From NCBI RefSeq assembly GCF_900996235.1, contig NZ_CAAJGM010000218.1, positions 1-41,960 on the forward strand: 41,960 bases of DNA. Reading direction: 5' to 3'. Each line of letters opens with the position of its first letter. Position 1 is the stretch's first letter. Positions 8,269-16,522 of the stretch are shown here, one piece after another. The notes beneath the pieces are model-generated. The model saw only the letters and a list, made by a program, of their open reading frames with translations. It was not told the DNA's origin and made no database searches. The position numbers and the translations under genes were made by a program. Origin of the DNA: Paraburkholderia sp. BCC1885. GTDB lineage: Bacteria; Pseudomonadota; Gammaproteobacteria; Burkholderiales; Burkholderiaceae.

Positions 8269-8712
8269 ATGTTTTCCCCAGGACACGCTGGAGCCAACGC
8301 ATACGCACGTGTCGGCGTCGAGACAGGGGTGATGGGTGCGAATCCTCATCGTCTGATCGTGATGCTGTACCAGGGCGCCCGCCAGGCCATCGCCCAGGCG
8401 CGCATGCACCTGCAACAGGGTAGCGTCACGTCGGTGGCTGCACGCGGGGAGGCGATCAGCAAGGCGATCCGGATTATCGAAAGCGGGCTGCAGGCGTCGC
8501 TCAACGTCGAAGCGGGCGGTGAGATCGGTGAACGTCTGAACGCGTTGTATGCCTATATGACGCGTCGTTTGTTCGAAGCCAACGTAAAGCAGAGCGAAGC
8601 GATGCTGGTCGAAGTCGATCGCCTGCTTGCCACGCTTGAAGAAGCGTGGATCGGGATTGCCCCGGAGATTGCGCGGATGGCGACTCAGCCAGCCGCCGAA
8701 AGTGTGAGATGA
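8269..8712 (+). CDS. fliS: Flagellar export chaperone FliS
   Basis: A 147-residue all-helical protein with the FliS opening (YARVGVETGVMGANPHRLIVMLYQGA) and the conserved later segment LNVEAGGEIGERLNALYAYM. FliS binds flagellin in the cytoplasm, prevents premature polymerisation and delivers it to FlhA. The ATG at 8269 is preceded by AAAGGAGG at good spacing, so the 15 extra upstream codons are rejected. Its TGA overlaps the fliT ATG (ATGA), and a sigma-28-like promoter lies upstream. The fliD and flagellin genes are not in the window. Confidence 0.95.
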   Translation: MFSPGHAGANAYARVGVETGVMGANPHRLIVMLYQGARQAIAQARMHLQQGSVTSVAARGEAISKAIRIIESGLQASLNVEAGGEIGERLNALYAYMTRRLFEANVKQSEAMLVEVDRLLATLEEAWIGIAPEIARMATQPAAESVR

Positions 8713-9035
8713 CTTCGAACGCAGAATATTTTGCCCGCTACGAGGCGATCGCAGCGATTTCCGCACGCATGCTGATGACGGCCCGACGCGCCTTGTGGAA
8801 CGATCTGGTGCTGTTGCAGGAAGAATACCGGCACCTCGTCGATTCGTTACAGGACGCGGAAACCGGCGTGAAGCTCGACGAACTGGAGCGCGCGCGCAAA
8901 TTCGACCTGATTCGCCAGATCCTGGCGGACGACGCGGCGATCCGGGATCTTGCCAACCCGCGCATGGCGAATCTGTCGGCGCTGTTTGCCGGCCGGCCGG
9001 CCCGGGTACTCAAGGAATTGTACGGAGCCCGCTGA
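8709..9035 (+). CDS. fliT: Flagellar protein FliT (putative FliD chaperone)
   Basis: The product has 108 residues, helical and charged, with FliT-like features (NAEYFARYEAIAAISARM, WNDLVLLQEEYRHLVDSL, DLIRQILADDAAIRDLANP). FliT is the export chaperone of the filament cap protein and in enterobacteria also restrains FlhDC. Assignment leans on position, since it overlaps fliS by an ATGA junction, and on size. FliT sequences are poorly conserved, so confidence is moderate. The longer frame starting at 8646 is rejected because it would lie inside fliS. Confidence 0.8.
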   Translation: MTSNAEYFARYEAIAAISARMLMTARRALWNDLVLLQEEYRHLVDSLQDAETGVKLDELERARKFDLIRQILADDAAIRDLANPRMANLSALFAGRPARVLKELYGAR

Positions 9036-9104
9036 GCTTTTTTGATGCGTTAAATTGGCTGCGTTAGCCGCGCGCAGTCAGCAGGAACTCCAAAGGACAT
9101 CGGC

Positions 9105-10631
9105 ATGAACGGAATCGACACGGCCATCGCTTCGCTGCTTGCGAGCCGGGTCGACAGCCTGCTCAACATTGCGCCCGGCGCCACCGGCGCCTCGCAGACG
9201 GGCGCCTCCGCGCTGAGCACGGACGCCCCGGTCACGCCCGGCTCGCCCGAGATCCCGGCGCCGCCGCCGGCTTCCGCGCAAACGGCTTTGTCCGCCGTGG
9301 CGCTGACCCTCAACGCGATTGCCCTGTCCGGTGGCGACGTCGCCACAGCCATCCTCGGCCAGTTGCCGATCTGGCCGGCCGCGCCGGCGATCGACGTCGA
9401 GGTGGCGGAACTTCCCTTATTCGATGCGATGACCGGCCAGGCCGGCAATGCCGCGGCCGCAGGTAACGCCGCTAATGCGGCAGGCACGGCCAGCGCCAGC
9501 GGTACGGCAGCCACGGCGGCCACCAGCGTGGCCGCTTCGCCGGTGCCGGTTGCGGCATTGGCCGCGGCGCTCGAACAGACCGTGTCCGGCAGCGGTCTCT
9601 TCTACGAAGCCCATCTCGCGCAGTGGCTGGCGGGGCAGTTCACCCCCGCCGATCTCGCCAACGAACCGCAAAACCGTCTCCTCGATCCCGTCGAGCAGTT
9701 GCCGCTCGACTGGGCCGCCGACGCCGAAGCGGGCGCGCAGTCCGGCGCGGGTTCGGCCTCGGCGTCGGCGCAACCGGTCCGGCCCGGTTCGACGCCAACC
9801 GCCAACAACGGCCCCGAGGGCAACACGGCCGCCCGCCCGGCGGCGACGATCCAGTCGCCTCAGGCCGCGCGCTTCGTCGCCGGGGAAGTGCTGGCGAATT
9901 CACTTTCGGATCTGTCCGCCCAGCCCGAGCGTTCCGCCTTGCACGCCGCCGTCACGCAGACCAGCGACGCGCCGAGCCAGGCGAGCCAATCGGTGGCCGC
10001 GGCGATCAGCGCGGCGACGGTGCCGCTGGTGCGCCAGCAGCTCGACATGCTTGCCACCGGCCAGTTTCGCTGGACCGGCGAAGCGTGGCCGGGCGCGAAA
10101 TTCGACTGGACCATCCAGCAGGAAGGCGACGAATGGGAGCGCGGCGGCGGCGGCGCGGGCGCTGAGGAAGACTATCCGTGGCGCACGCGGCTGACCTTGT
10201 CGTTGCCGCTGCTCGGTACCGTCGACGCCGAACTGACGCTCAGTGGCAACCGCCTGGCCGCGCGGGTGCTGGCGAGCCCGTTGGGGGCCGCGCGCCTCGT
10301 CGAGCAAAGCGACGGTTTCCGGCAAAGACTGGCGGCAGCCGGGATCGAACTGAGCGGCCTGTCGATTCGCGAAGTGGGCGGTGCCGTGCCGACCGGCGCG
10401 CCGAACGCCGCCGCCGCTGCGGCGGCCCAGGCGGCGGCCTCGGCCTATGCGCGCACGGCGCCGGCGGACGCCGAGCCCGACCTCGCGCCGCCGCGCCGCA
10501 GTTTCCGCACGGAGCGGGCGCAGCGTCCCGAACGGGCCGAACGCGCGACCCGTCCGTCGCAGCCTGGCCGTCCGGAGCGCGCTCAATGGCCGAGCACGAC
10601 GACCGAGACCGATTTCGATTGGGACATGTGA
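9105..10631 (+). CDS. Second FliK-family hook-length-control-like protein
   Basis: The 508-residue product is Ala/Pro/Thr-rich through the first 300 residues. It then has a C-terminal domain resembling the FliK/Flg_hook fold (LTLSLPLLGTVDAELTLSGN, then LVEQSDGFRQRLAAAGIELS). The last 60 residues are Arg/Pro-rich. It differs from the gene at 241-1770: that one has the standard LTLNPKDLGPLQV signature and this one does not. The neighbour is a short FlhB-like gene overlapping its stop (TGATG), so the pair may act on export specificity together. AAAGGA precedes the ATG. The alternative is a diverged FliK paralogue with a different substrate. The role is inferred. Confidence 0.75.
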   Translation: MNGIDTAIASLLASRVDSLLNIAPGATGASQTGASALSTDAPVTPGSPEIPAPPPASAQTALSAVALTLNAIALSGGDVATAILGQLPIWPAAPAIDVEVAELPLFDAMTGQAGNAAAAGNAANAAGTASASGTAATAATSVAASPVPVAALAAALEQTVSGSGLFYEAHLAQWLAGQFTPADLANEPQNRLLDPVEQLPLDWAADAEAGAQSGAGSASASAQPVRPGSTPTANNGPEGNTAARPAATIQSPQAARFVAGEVLANSLSDLSAQPERSALHAAVTQTSDAPSQASQSVAAAISAATVPLVRQQLDMLATGQFRWTGEAWPGAKFDWTIQQEGDEWERGGGGAGAEEDYPWRTRLTLSLPLLGTVDAELTLSGNRLAARVLASPLGAARLVEQSDGFRQRLAAAGIELSGLSIREVGGAVPTGAPNAAAAAAAQAAASAYARTAPADAEPDLAPPRRSFRTERAQRPERAERATRPSQPGRPERAQWPSTTTETDFDWDM

Positions 10632-10951
10632 TGAGCCGTACCCATCGCAAGAGCGCCGCCGCGCTCGTCTATGACTCACAAGGCAGCGACCAGGCGCCGC
10701 GCGTCGTCGCCAAAGGCTACGGCCTGCTCGCGGAAATGATCATCCAGCGTGCCAAGGAAGCCGGCCTGTACGTCCACGAGGCGCCCGAAATGGTGTCGCT
10801 GCTGATGCAGGTGGATCTGGATGCGCGCATTCCCCCGCAGCTTTATCAGGCGGTGGCCGAATTGCTGGCGTGGCTGCACCGGCTGGAAAGCGGCGCGGCG
10901 GATGAGCCGGCCGCGACCGCGCTGGAGCCGGTCGAGGCGAAGGGGCTGTGA
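10631..10951 (+). CDS. FlhB C-terminal-domain homologue (FhlB-like)
   Basis: A 106-residue cytoplasmic protein matching the part of FlhB after its self-cleavage site: AAALVYDS, QAPRVVAKGYGLLAEMIIQRAKEAG, VHEAPEMVSLLMQ and IPPQLYQAVAELLAWLHRLE. There are no membrane helices, and the NPTH cleavage motif is absent because the protein starts after it. Stand-alone FlhB C-terminal homologues occur in several flagellated bacteria and can substitute for or modulate the switch domain. It is coupled to the FliK-like gene by a TGATG overlap. That pairing of a FliK-type and an FlhB-type domain mirrors the FliK-FlhB contact that sets hook length. Confidence 0.85.
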   Translation: MSRTHRKSAAALVYDSQGSDQAPRVVAKGYGLLAEMIIQRAKEAGLYVHEAPEMVSLLMQVDLDARIPPQLYQAVAELLAWLHRLESGAADEPAATALEPVEAKGL

Positions 10952-10984
10952 GTCTGCGTGGCGCGCGGGCTTGGCTTGTGAGGA

Positions 10985-12403
10985 TTAAAACCGCAGCATC
11001 AACTTGAGCAGTGCATTGACGCGCTTGCCGTAAGGCGGCGCGATCCATCCCCGCGCGTTCCAGCGCGCCTGAGTCAGCACCGGCTTCATCTTCGAGAAGG
11101 TCACGAAGCCTTCATAGCCGTGGTACGCCCCCATCCCACTCGCGCCGACGCCGCCGAACGGCAGGCTTTCGCACGCCAGATGCATCAGCGTTTCATTGAC
11201 TGCCATGCCGCCCGCGATGGTCTCCTGTTCGACGCGCCGGATGGTGGCGGCATCGTCGTCGTAGAGGTACAGCGCCAGCGGCCGGGGCCGGGCGTTGATC
11301 CACGCGATGGCGTCGTCGAGCGTGTCGTAGGGCACGATCGGCAGCAGCGGCCCGAAGATTTCCTCCTGCATTAGCGCCGACTGCTCGGGTGCATCGGTGA
11401 TGGCGATGAGCGGGAAGCGGCGCGCCGCCGGGTCGGCGGCGCCGTCGCTGAGCGGATGCAGTTGCGCGCCGGCTGCCTGTGCTTCGTCCACGAGACGTTC
11501 GAGCCGCGCGAAATGCCGCTCGGAAATGATCGACGTGTAGTCGCGATTGCGCGCGAAATCCGGATACATCCGCGTCATGCAGGCCCGCGCGCGGTCGATG
11601 AAGGCCTGCTCCTTGCCGCGCGGCACCAGCACGTAGTCGGGCGCGACGCAGGTCTGCCCGGCATTCAGGGTTTTGCCGGCGACGAGGTTGTCGACCGCAT
11701 TGTCGAAGCGGGCATGCGGCCCGACGATGGCGGGCGACTTGCCGCCCAGTTCCAGCGTGACGGGCGTCAGATGCCCGGCGGCGGCGCGCATCACCTCATG
11801 GCCCACCTTGGTCGAACCGGTGAACAGCAGATGATCGAACGGCTGCGCGCTGAAAGCGGCGGCGAGCGCGGCGTCGCCATTCACCACGGTGACGTGGTCG
11901 CGCGCGAAAGTCTGAGCGATCAGTTGCTCGAACAGCGCCGAGGTGCGCGGCGTCAGCTCCGACATCTTGATGATGGCGCGGTTGCCGGCGGTGAGCGCGC
12001 TCACCAGCGGACCGGCGGCCAGCAGAATCGGATAGTTCCACGGCACGATGATGCCGACCACGCCGAGCGGCTGCGGAATCACTTTGGAGCGCGCCGGCAG
12101 CAGCCACTTGTTGGTGCTGCGCCGCTGCGGCTTCATCCAGCGTTTGACGTGTTTGAGGGCGGCGTCGATTTCGCCTTTCAGGACCAGAAACTCGGCGAGC
12201 AGGACCTCTTCCTTGGCGCGGTTGCCGAAGTCCGCGCTCATCGCCTCGGCGAGCGCGTCGCGGTTGTCGAGCAGCATCGAACGCAGGGCTTTCAGGTGGG
12301 CGGCGCGGTTGTCCCATGCAGGATACGGCGCGCGCAGGTAAGCCTGGCGCTGTTCGCGCAGCAGCGCTTCGAGCGCGGCGACCTCAGGCAGATCGTTCTT
12401 CAT
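10985..12403 (-). CDS. calB: Coniferyl aldehyde dehydrogenase-like NAD(P)-dependent ALDH
   Basis: A 472-residue class 3-type aldehyde dehydrogenase. The oxyanion Asn is in PWNYP (N123), the general base in TLELGGKSP (E218) and the nucleophile in NAGQTCVAP (C252). Length and the short N-terminus match CalB, which oxidises coniferaldehyde to ferulate, and related fatty/aromatic ALDHs. The substrate here is inferred. The ATG at 12401-12403 with GGGAG upstream is preferred. The longer frame adds 69 residues that would run into aidB. It lies 115 nt downstream of aidB on the same strand and may be co-transcribed with it. The ALDH call is secure, the gene symbol less so. Confidence 0.85.
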   Translation of the reverse strand: MKNDLPEVAALEALLREQRQAYLRAPYPAWDNRAAHLKALRSMLLDNRDALAEAMSADFGNRAKEEVLLAEFLVLKGEIDAALKHVKRWMKPQRRSTNKWLLPARSKVIPQPLGVVGIIVPWNYPILLAAGPLVSALTAGNRAIIKMSELTPRTSALFEQLIAQTFARDHVTVVNGDAALAAAFSAQPFDHLLFTGSTKVGHEVMRAAAGHLTPVTLELGGKSPAIVGPHARFDNAVDNLVAGKTLNAGQTCVAPDYVLVPRGKEQAFIDRARACMTRMYPDFARNRDYTSIISERHFARLERLVDEAQAAGAQLHPLSDGAADPAARRFPLIAITDAPEQSALMQEEIFGPLLPIVPYDTLDDAIAWINARPRPLALYLYDDDAATIRRVEQETIAGGMAVNETLMHLACESLPFGGVGASGMGAYHGYEGFVTFSKMKPVLTQARWNARGWIAPPYGKRVNALLKLMLRF

Positions 12404-12518
12404 GTCCACTCCCTTGACAGGTTGTCGGTGCGCGGTTGGCCGCGCTTGTATGGGTGTGCTGATCATCGAGTGCACCGATTCGTCCTCGGTGCTCGGAGCT
12501 CGGCGCGCGGGCTGCGCC

Positions 12519-14201
12519 TCAGGCCGGAAAGGCCCGCTCGATGATCGCCGCGTGATCGAAGGTGGACGGCAACGTGCCGTACACGCGCCCGCTCTCGCCG
12601 CAGCCGTCACCGAGGCGTGTGGCGATGAAGGCGTCGGCCACGGCCGCCGGTGCGTGTTGCACGAGCAGCGTCGCCTGGGCGGTCAGCACGATCTGCTGGG
12701 CGATCCGGCGCGCGGACGCCTCGCGGGTTTCGGGCGCGCTTTGCAACGTGACGGCGAGTCGTTCGAGCGCGGCCGTCAGCGCCGGATGTCCCTGCGCGTC
12801 GGCTTTCCAGCCGGCAAAGAGGGCCTGCGCGGCATCCGCCTCGCGCTCCATGGCGCGCAACACGTCGAGACACATCACGTTGCCTGAGCCCTCCCAGATC
12901 GAATTGACCGGCGCCTCGCGATAAAAGCGCGCCATCGGCCCTTCTTCGACGTAGCCGTTGCCGCCCCACACTTCCATGGCCTCGCCGGTGAATTCCAGCG
13001 CGCGCTTGCATACCCAGTATTTCGCGGCCGGCGTGACGATGCGCCGCCACGCGCGTTCTTGTGGCGCGCTGGCGGCGTCCTCGAAGGCGCGGGCGAGGCG
13101 CATGAACAGCACGGTCGCGGCTTCGGATTCGAGCGCGAGGTCGGCGAGCACGTTGCGCATCAGCGGCTGCTCGGCGAGATGCCGGCCGAAGGCGCTGCGA
13201 TGCCGCGCATGATGAATCGCCTGCACGAGCGCGGCGCGCATCAGGGCGGCGCTGCCGATCACGCAATCGAGCCGCGTGTAGTTCGCCATTTCGATGATGG
13301 TCGGCACGCCGCGTCCTTCCTCGCCGATCAGAATGCCGTAGGCGTCGAGAAATTCGACTTCGCTGCTCGCGTTCGAGCGATTGCCGAGCTTGTTCTTCAG
13401 ACGCTGGATCTGCACGGCGTTTTTGCTGTCGTCCGGGGCGAAGCGCGGCACGTAGAAGCAGGAGATGCCTTCGTGATCGCCGGTGCGGGCCAGCACCAGA
13501 TGGGCGTCGCATTGCGGCGCGGAAAAGAACCACTTATGGCCGACGAGGCGATAGGCGCCGCCGCGTCCGCTGCCCGCGCCGCCGCCCGTCGCATAAGCGC
13601 GGGTCTGATTGCTGCGCACGTCCGAGCCGCCCTGTTTCTCGGTCATGCCCATGCCGATCATCGCCGAAGTTTTCTGCGTGAGCGGCAGGTCACGCGGGTC
13701 GTGCTCGCGGGCGTAGAGTTTCTCGCGCAAGGTCTCGAACAGCGCGGGTTCGCGCTGCAGCACCGGAATGCTGGCGAAGGTCATGGTGAGCGGACACAGC
13801 GAGCCGGATTCGAGTTGCGCGTGCAGGAAGTAGCCGGCGCAGCGCGCGGCCATCGCGCCGCGCTGCGGATCGGAGAACGGCAGCGCGTGTAGTCCTTCGC
13901 CGCGCAGCAATGCGAGCAGGCTGTGCCACGCCGGGTGGAATTCCAGCGCGTCGATGCGCTCGCCGCGCGGACTGTAGGTGAATAGCTCGGGCGTATGGCG
14001 GTTCGCCGCTTCGGCGAGCGCCAGCGTCTGCGGCGTGCTCAAGGCCGCGCCGTGCCGCAGCAGCGCCTCGCGATGCCATGCGGCGCCGTCGCGTTCGAGG
14101 GCGGCGGTGAGGGCGGTATCGGTGGCAAACAGGTTGTAATCCGTCAGTTGCGGGACCTGATTGGTGACGTCGTGAGTCGTTCCGGGGCCATGCCGTTCCA
14201 T
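12519..14201 (-). CDS. aidB: AidB-like acyl-CoA dehydrogenase
   Basis: The 560-residue flavoprotein closely follows E. coli AidB in layout. It has the early segments FHPAWHSLLALL and LESGSLCPLTMTFA, the signature IGMGMTEKQGGSDV, YRLVGHKWFFSAPQCDAHLVLA, the segment KNKLGNRSNASSEVEF, and the C-terminal EGSGNVMCLDVLRAM. AidB binds FAD and DNA and is induced with the Ada alkylation response in enterobacteria. Its physiological substrate is unsettled, and isovaleryl-CoA activity is weak. No ada, alkA or alkB is in the window, so regulation by alkylation is not supported by context. The start is ATG with CGGAG about 9 nt upstream. It diverges from the GMC oxidoreductase gene. Confidence 0.92.
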   Translation of the reverse strand: MERHGPGTTHDVTNQVPQLTDYNLFATDTALTAALERDGAAWHREALLRHGAALSTPQTLALAEAANRHTPELFTYSPRGERIDALEFHPAWHSLLALLRGEGLHALPFSDPQRGAMAARCAGYFLHAQLESGSLCPLTMTFASIPVLQREPALFETLREKLYAREHDPRDLPLTQKTSAMIGMGMTEKQGGSDVRSNQTRAYATGGGAGSGRGGAYRLVGHKWFFSAPQCDAHLVLARTGDHEGISCFYVPRFAPDDSKNAVQIQRLKNKLGNRSNASSEVEFLDAYGILIGEEGRGVPTIIEMANYTRLDCVIGSAALMRAALVQAIHHARHRSAFGRHLAEQPLMRNVLADLALESEAATVLFMRLARAFEDAASAPQERAWRRIVTPAAKYWVCKRALEFTGEAMEVWGGNGYVEEGPMARFYREAPVNSIWEGSGNVMCLDVLRAMEREADAAQALFAGWKADAQGHPALTAALERLAVTLQSAPETREASARRIAQQIVLTAQATLLVQHAPAAVADAFIATRLGDGCGESGRVYGTLPSTFDHAAIIERAFPA

Positions 14202-14543
14202 CTGCTGTCTCCGTTTGCCGGATGCGCCAGGGGGTGATCGAGGGGCGCCTGTTTTATCGGGGGATGCCGTGCCGCGCGCGGGTTAGACAGCACGCGGCAT
14301 GTCGCGTTTGAATACGGTGCTGCACGGTGCGGTGCAGCATCGAAAGGGCGCGGCCGTGCGAAAAATTCACCTTTCATCATAGGGTCGCGCCACGGCTTTC
14401 GTTTAGAGGGATCGCTCTGGCCTGGACCCGCCGCATGGCCGCAACGCTCCCTACAATGCGCAGGAAACACACGTAGACAAGTGTGCACCCAAAAAAGACA
14501 GAGACAGGCGGCCGCGTCACGCGGCCCGAATCAGGAGGCGCGT
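14202..14543. promoter_or_regulatory. Divergent intergenic region between aidB and the GMC oxidoreductase gene
   Basis: These 342 nt hold no supportable gene. Visible elements are a perfect inverted repeat TGCTGCAC (14318-14325) with GTGCAGCA (14332-14339), six bases apart. A -10-like TACAAT lies at 14452-14457 without a clear -35. A looser CACAC/GTGTG pair lies near 14468-14486. The two inverted repeats are candidate operators. Confidence 0.4.
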
Positions 14544-16184
14544 ATGCAATACGACTACATCATCGTCGGTGCGGGTTCCGGTGGCTGTGCGCTGGCGGCC
14601 CGTCTCGCGGATGCCTGCCCCGACGCGACGATCGCGCTGATCGAGGCTGGGCCGCACACTGAGCGCAATCTGTTCGTCAATATGCCGGTGGGCGTCGCCG
14701 CAGTGGTGCCGAACAAGCTCAAGACCAACTACGGCTACGAGACCACGCCGCAACCGGCGCTCGCGGGACGGCGCGGTTATCAGCCACGCGGACGCGGTTT
14801 CGGCGGATCGAGCGCGATCAACGCCATGATCTACACGCGCGGTCATCCGCTCGATTACGACGAATGGGCGCAACTCGGCTGCGAGGGCTGGGCGTGGTCC
14901 GATGTGCTGCCGTATTTTCGCCGCGCCGAAGGCAACCAGCGCGGCGCGGATGCGTTCCATGGCGCGGACGGGCCGCTTACCGTCAGCGATCTGCGCTATC
15001 GCAATCCGTTTTCGGAGCGCTTCGTGCGGGCCGCGCTCGAAGCGGGCTACCGCGCCAATGCCGACTTCAACGGCGAGAACCAGGAGGGCGTCGGCTTCTA
15101 TCAGGTCACGCAGCGCGAGGGACGGCGTTGCAGTGTGGCGCGCGCCTATATCTACGGACGCGAGCGGGCCAATCTGCACACCCTGGCCGACACCACCGTG
15201 CTGCGCGTGAGCTTCGACGGCAAGCGCGCGAGCGGCGTCGAAATCGTGCGCGGCGGGCGCACCGAGATGCTTGAGGCGCGAGCGGAAGTCGTGCTCGCGG
15301 CCGGCGCATTCAATTCGCCGCAGTTGCTGATGTGCTCGGGAATCGGCCCGGCCGCGCATCTGCAAGGCTTCGGCGTGCCGGTGATTCACGATGCGCCGCA
15401 GGTCGGCCAGAACCTGATTGACCATGTCGATTTCACCTTCAACAAGCGGGTGGCGTCGATCGGGCCGATCGGCTTTTCGGTGCGCGGCATCGCCCGCATG
15501 CTGCCGCAGTTCGTCAGCTTCATGCGGCACGGCACGGGCATGCTGTCCAGCAACGTCGCGGAAGCGGGCGGTTTTCTGAAGAGCCGGCCCACGCTCGAGC
15601 GGCCGGATCTGCAACTGCACTTCTGCACGGCCCTCGTCGACGACCATAGCCGCCATTTGCACTGGGGCCACGGTTATTCGCTGCACGTGTGCGTGCTGCG
15701 TCCGCATAGCCGCGGCACGGTGACGCTCGCCAGCGCGGACATGCGCGACGCGCCGGTGATCGATCCGCGCTTCCTGAGCGACCCGCGCGATCTGGATCTG
15801 CTGCTCGACGGCGCGCGGATCGCGCGGCGGATTCTCGATGCACCGTCGCTGGCGGTGCATGGCGGCAAGGAGTTGTACACGTATCCGGGACAGAGCCGCG
15901 AGGAGCTGCGCGAGACCATTGCCAGGCGCGCCGACACGATCTATCACCCGGTTGCGACCTGCCGGATGGGCAGCGACCCGGCCGCCGTGGTCGACCCGCT
16001 CTTGCGCGTGCGTGGCGTGACGGGCTTGCGGGTCGTCGATGCGTCGGTGATGCCGACGCTGATCGGCGGCAATACGAATGCGCCGACGGTCATGATCGGT
16101 GAGCGGGCCGCCGACTTTATCGTGGCGGCGCGGCGGAACGGGGCGGCCGCGCCGGCCGGCATCGATGCGGGGGCCATGGCTTGA
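14544..16184 (+). CDS. GMC-family FAD-dependent alcohol/choline dehydrogenase
   Basis: A 546-residue glucose-methanol-choline oxidoreductase. The FAD-binding Rossmann motif VGAGSGGCALAARL spans residues 8-21, and the GMC signature region RGRGFGGSSAINAMIYTRG follows. The catalytic pair sits near the C-terminus as His468 in YHPVATCRMG and Asn512 in GGNTNAPTVM. Such enzymes oxidise primary alcohols (choline BetA, medium-chain alcohols AlkJ) and pass electrons to the membrane. Without betB/betI neighbours, choline as substrate is unproven. An ALDH two genes away could take the aldehyde product. The start at 14544 is set by AGGAGG. The extra 21 upstream codons are unlike the family. Confidence 0.9.
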   Translation: MQYDYIIVGAGSGGCALAARLADACPDATIALIEAGPHTERNLFVNMPVGVAAVVPNKLKTNYGYETTPQPALAGRRGYQPRGRGFGGSSAINAMIYTRGHPLDYDEWAQLGCEGWAWSDVLPYFRRAEGNQRGADAFHGADGPLTVSDLRYRNPFSERFVRAALEAGYRANADFNGENQEGVGFYQVTQREGRRCSVARAYIYGRERANLHTLADTTVLRVSFDGKRASGVEIVRGGRTEMLEARAEVVLAAGAFNSPQLLMCSGIGPAAHLQGFGVPVIHDAPQVGQNLIDHVDFTFNKRVASIGPIGFSVRGIARMLPQFVSFMRHGTGMLSSNVAEAGGFLKSRPTLERPDLQLHFCTALVDDHSRHLHWGHGYSLHVCVLRPHSRGTVTLASADMRDAPVIDPRFLSDPRDLDLLLDGARIARRILDAPSLAVHGGKELYTYPGQSREELRETIARRADTIYHPVATCRMGSDPAAVVDPLLRVRGVTGLRVVDASVMPTLIGGNTNAPTVMIGERAADFIVAARRNGAAAPAGIDAGAMA

Positions 16185-16193
16185 ACGGATCGA

Positions 16194-16227
16194 CGCGCGG
16201 GTTGTATGAATCACGACAATCCGCGCG
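16194..16227 (+). terminator. Probable terminator hairpin after the GMC gene
   Basis: 12-nt arms 16194-16205 and 16216-16227 pair with a single G-U wobble around a 10-nt loop, 9 nt after the stop codon. The following sequence is only moderately T-rich, so termination may be partial. Confidence 0.5.
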
Positions 16228-16522
16228 GTGACTAATCTTATTGTTCTATCTGAATAATGGCTTTTCCTGGATAAACCCGCTCAACGCGACCGAATTAATC
16301 TGGCGCGTCATTCTGAAATTTCCGATTGATCTACAGATAAGACGCCCGGCAAGCCAGAGCGCGACAAGTCATGTCAGAGTTTCATTCTGAGTTATCTGAA
16401 GATAATTCGGAATTTATGTAAATAAGCGTCCCGATTCATTTCTGAGATTTTCACGCACCTATACTCTCGCGGCGAAAAAGAGCGTGTCAGGTGGCGCGTT
16501 CACACACTCAAGGAACGAGTCG
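16228..16522 (+). promoter_or_regulatory. AT-rich control region upstream of the DUF937/OmpA gene
   Basis: This stretch is markedly more AT-rich than its surroundings and has no gene. A good -10 TATACT lies at 16460-16465, about 58 nt before the start codon. The -35 is weak. Several short runs such as GATAATTCGGAATTTATG suggest a bendable upstream region or a site for a nucleoid protein. That reading is inference. Confidence 0.45.

Noticed and set aside
14517..16214. 565-residue minus-strand frame opposite the GMC gene
   Set aside because: His/Arg-rich shadow. The plus strand carries the complete GMC motifs.
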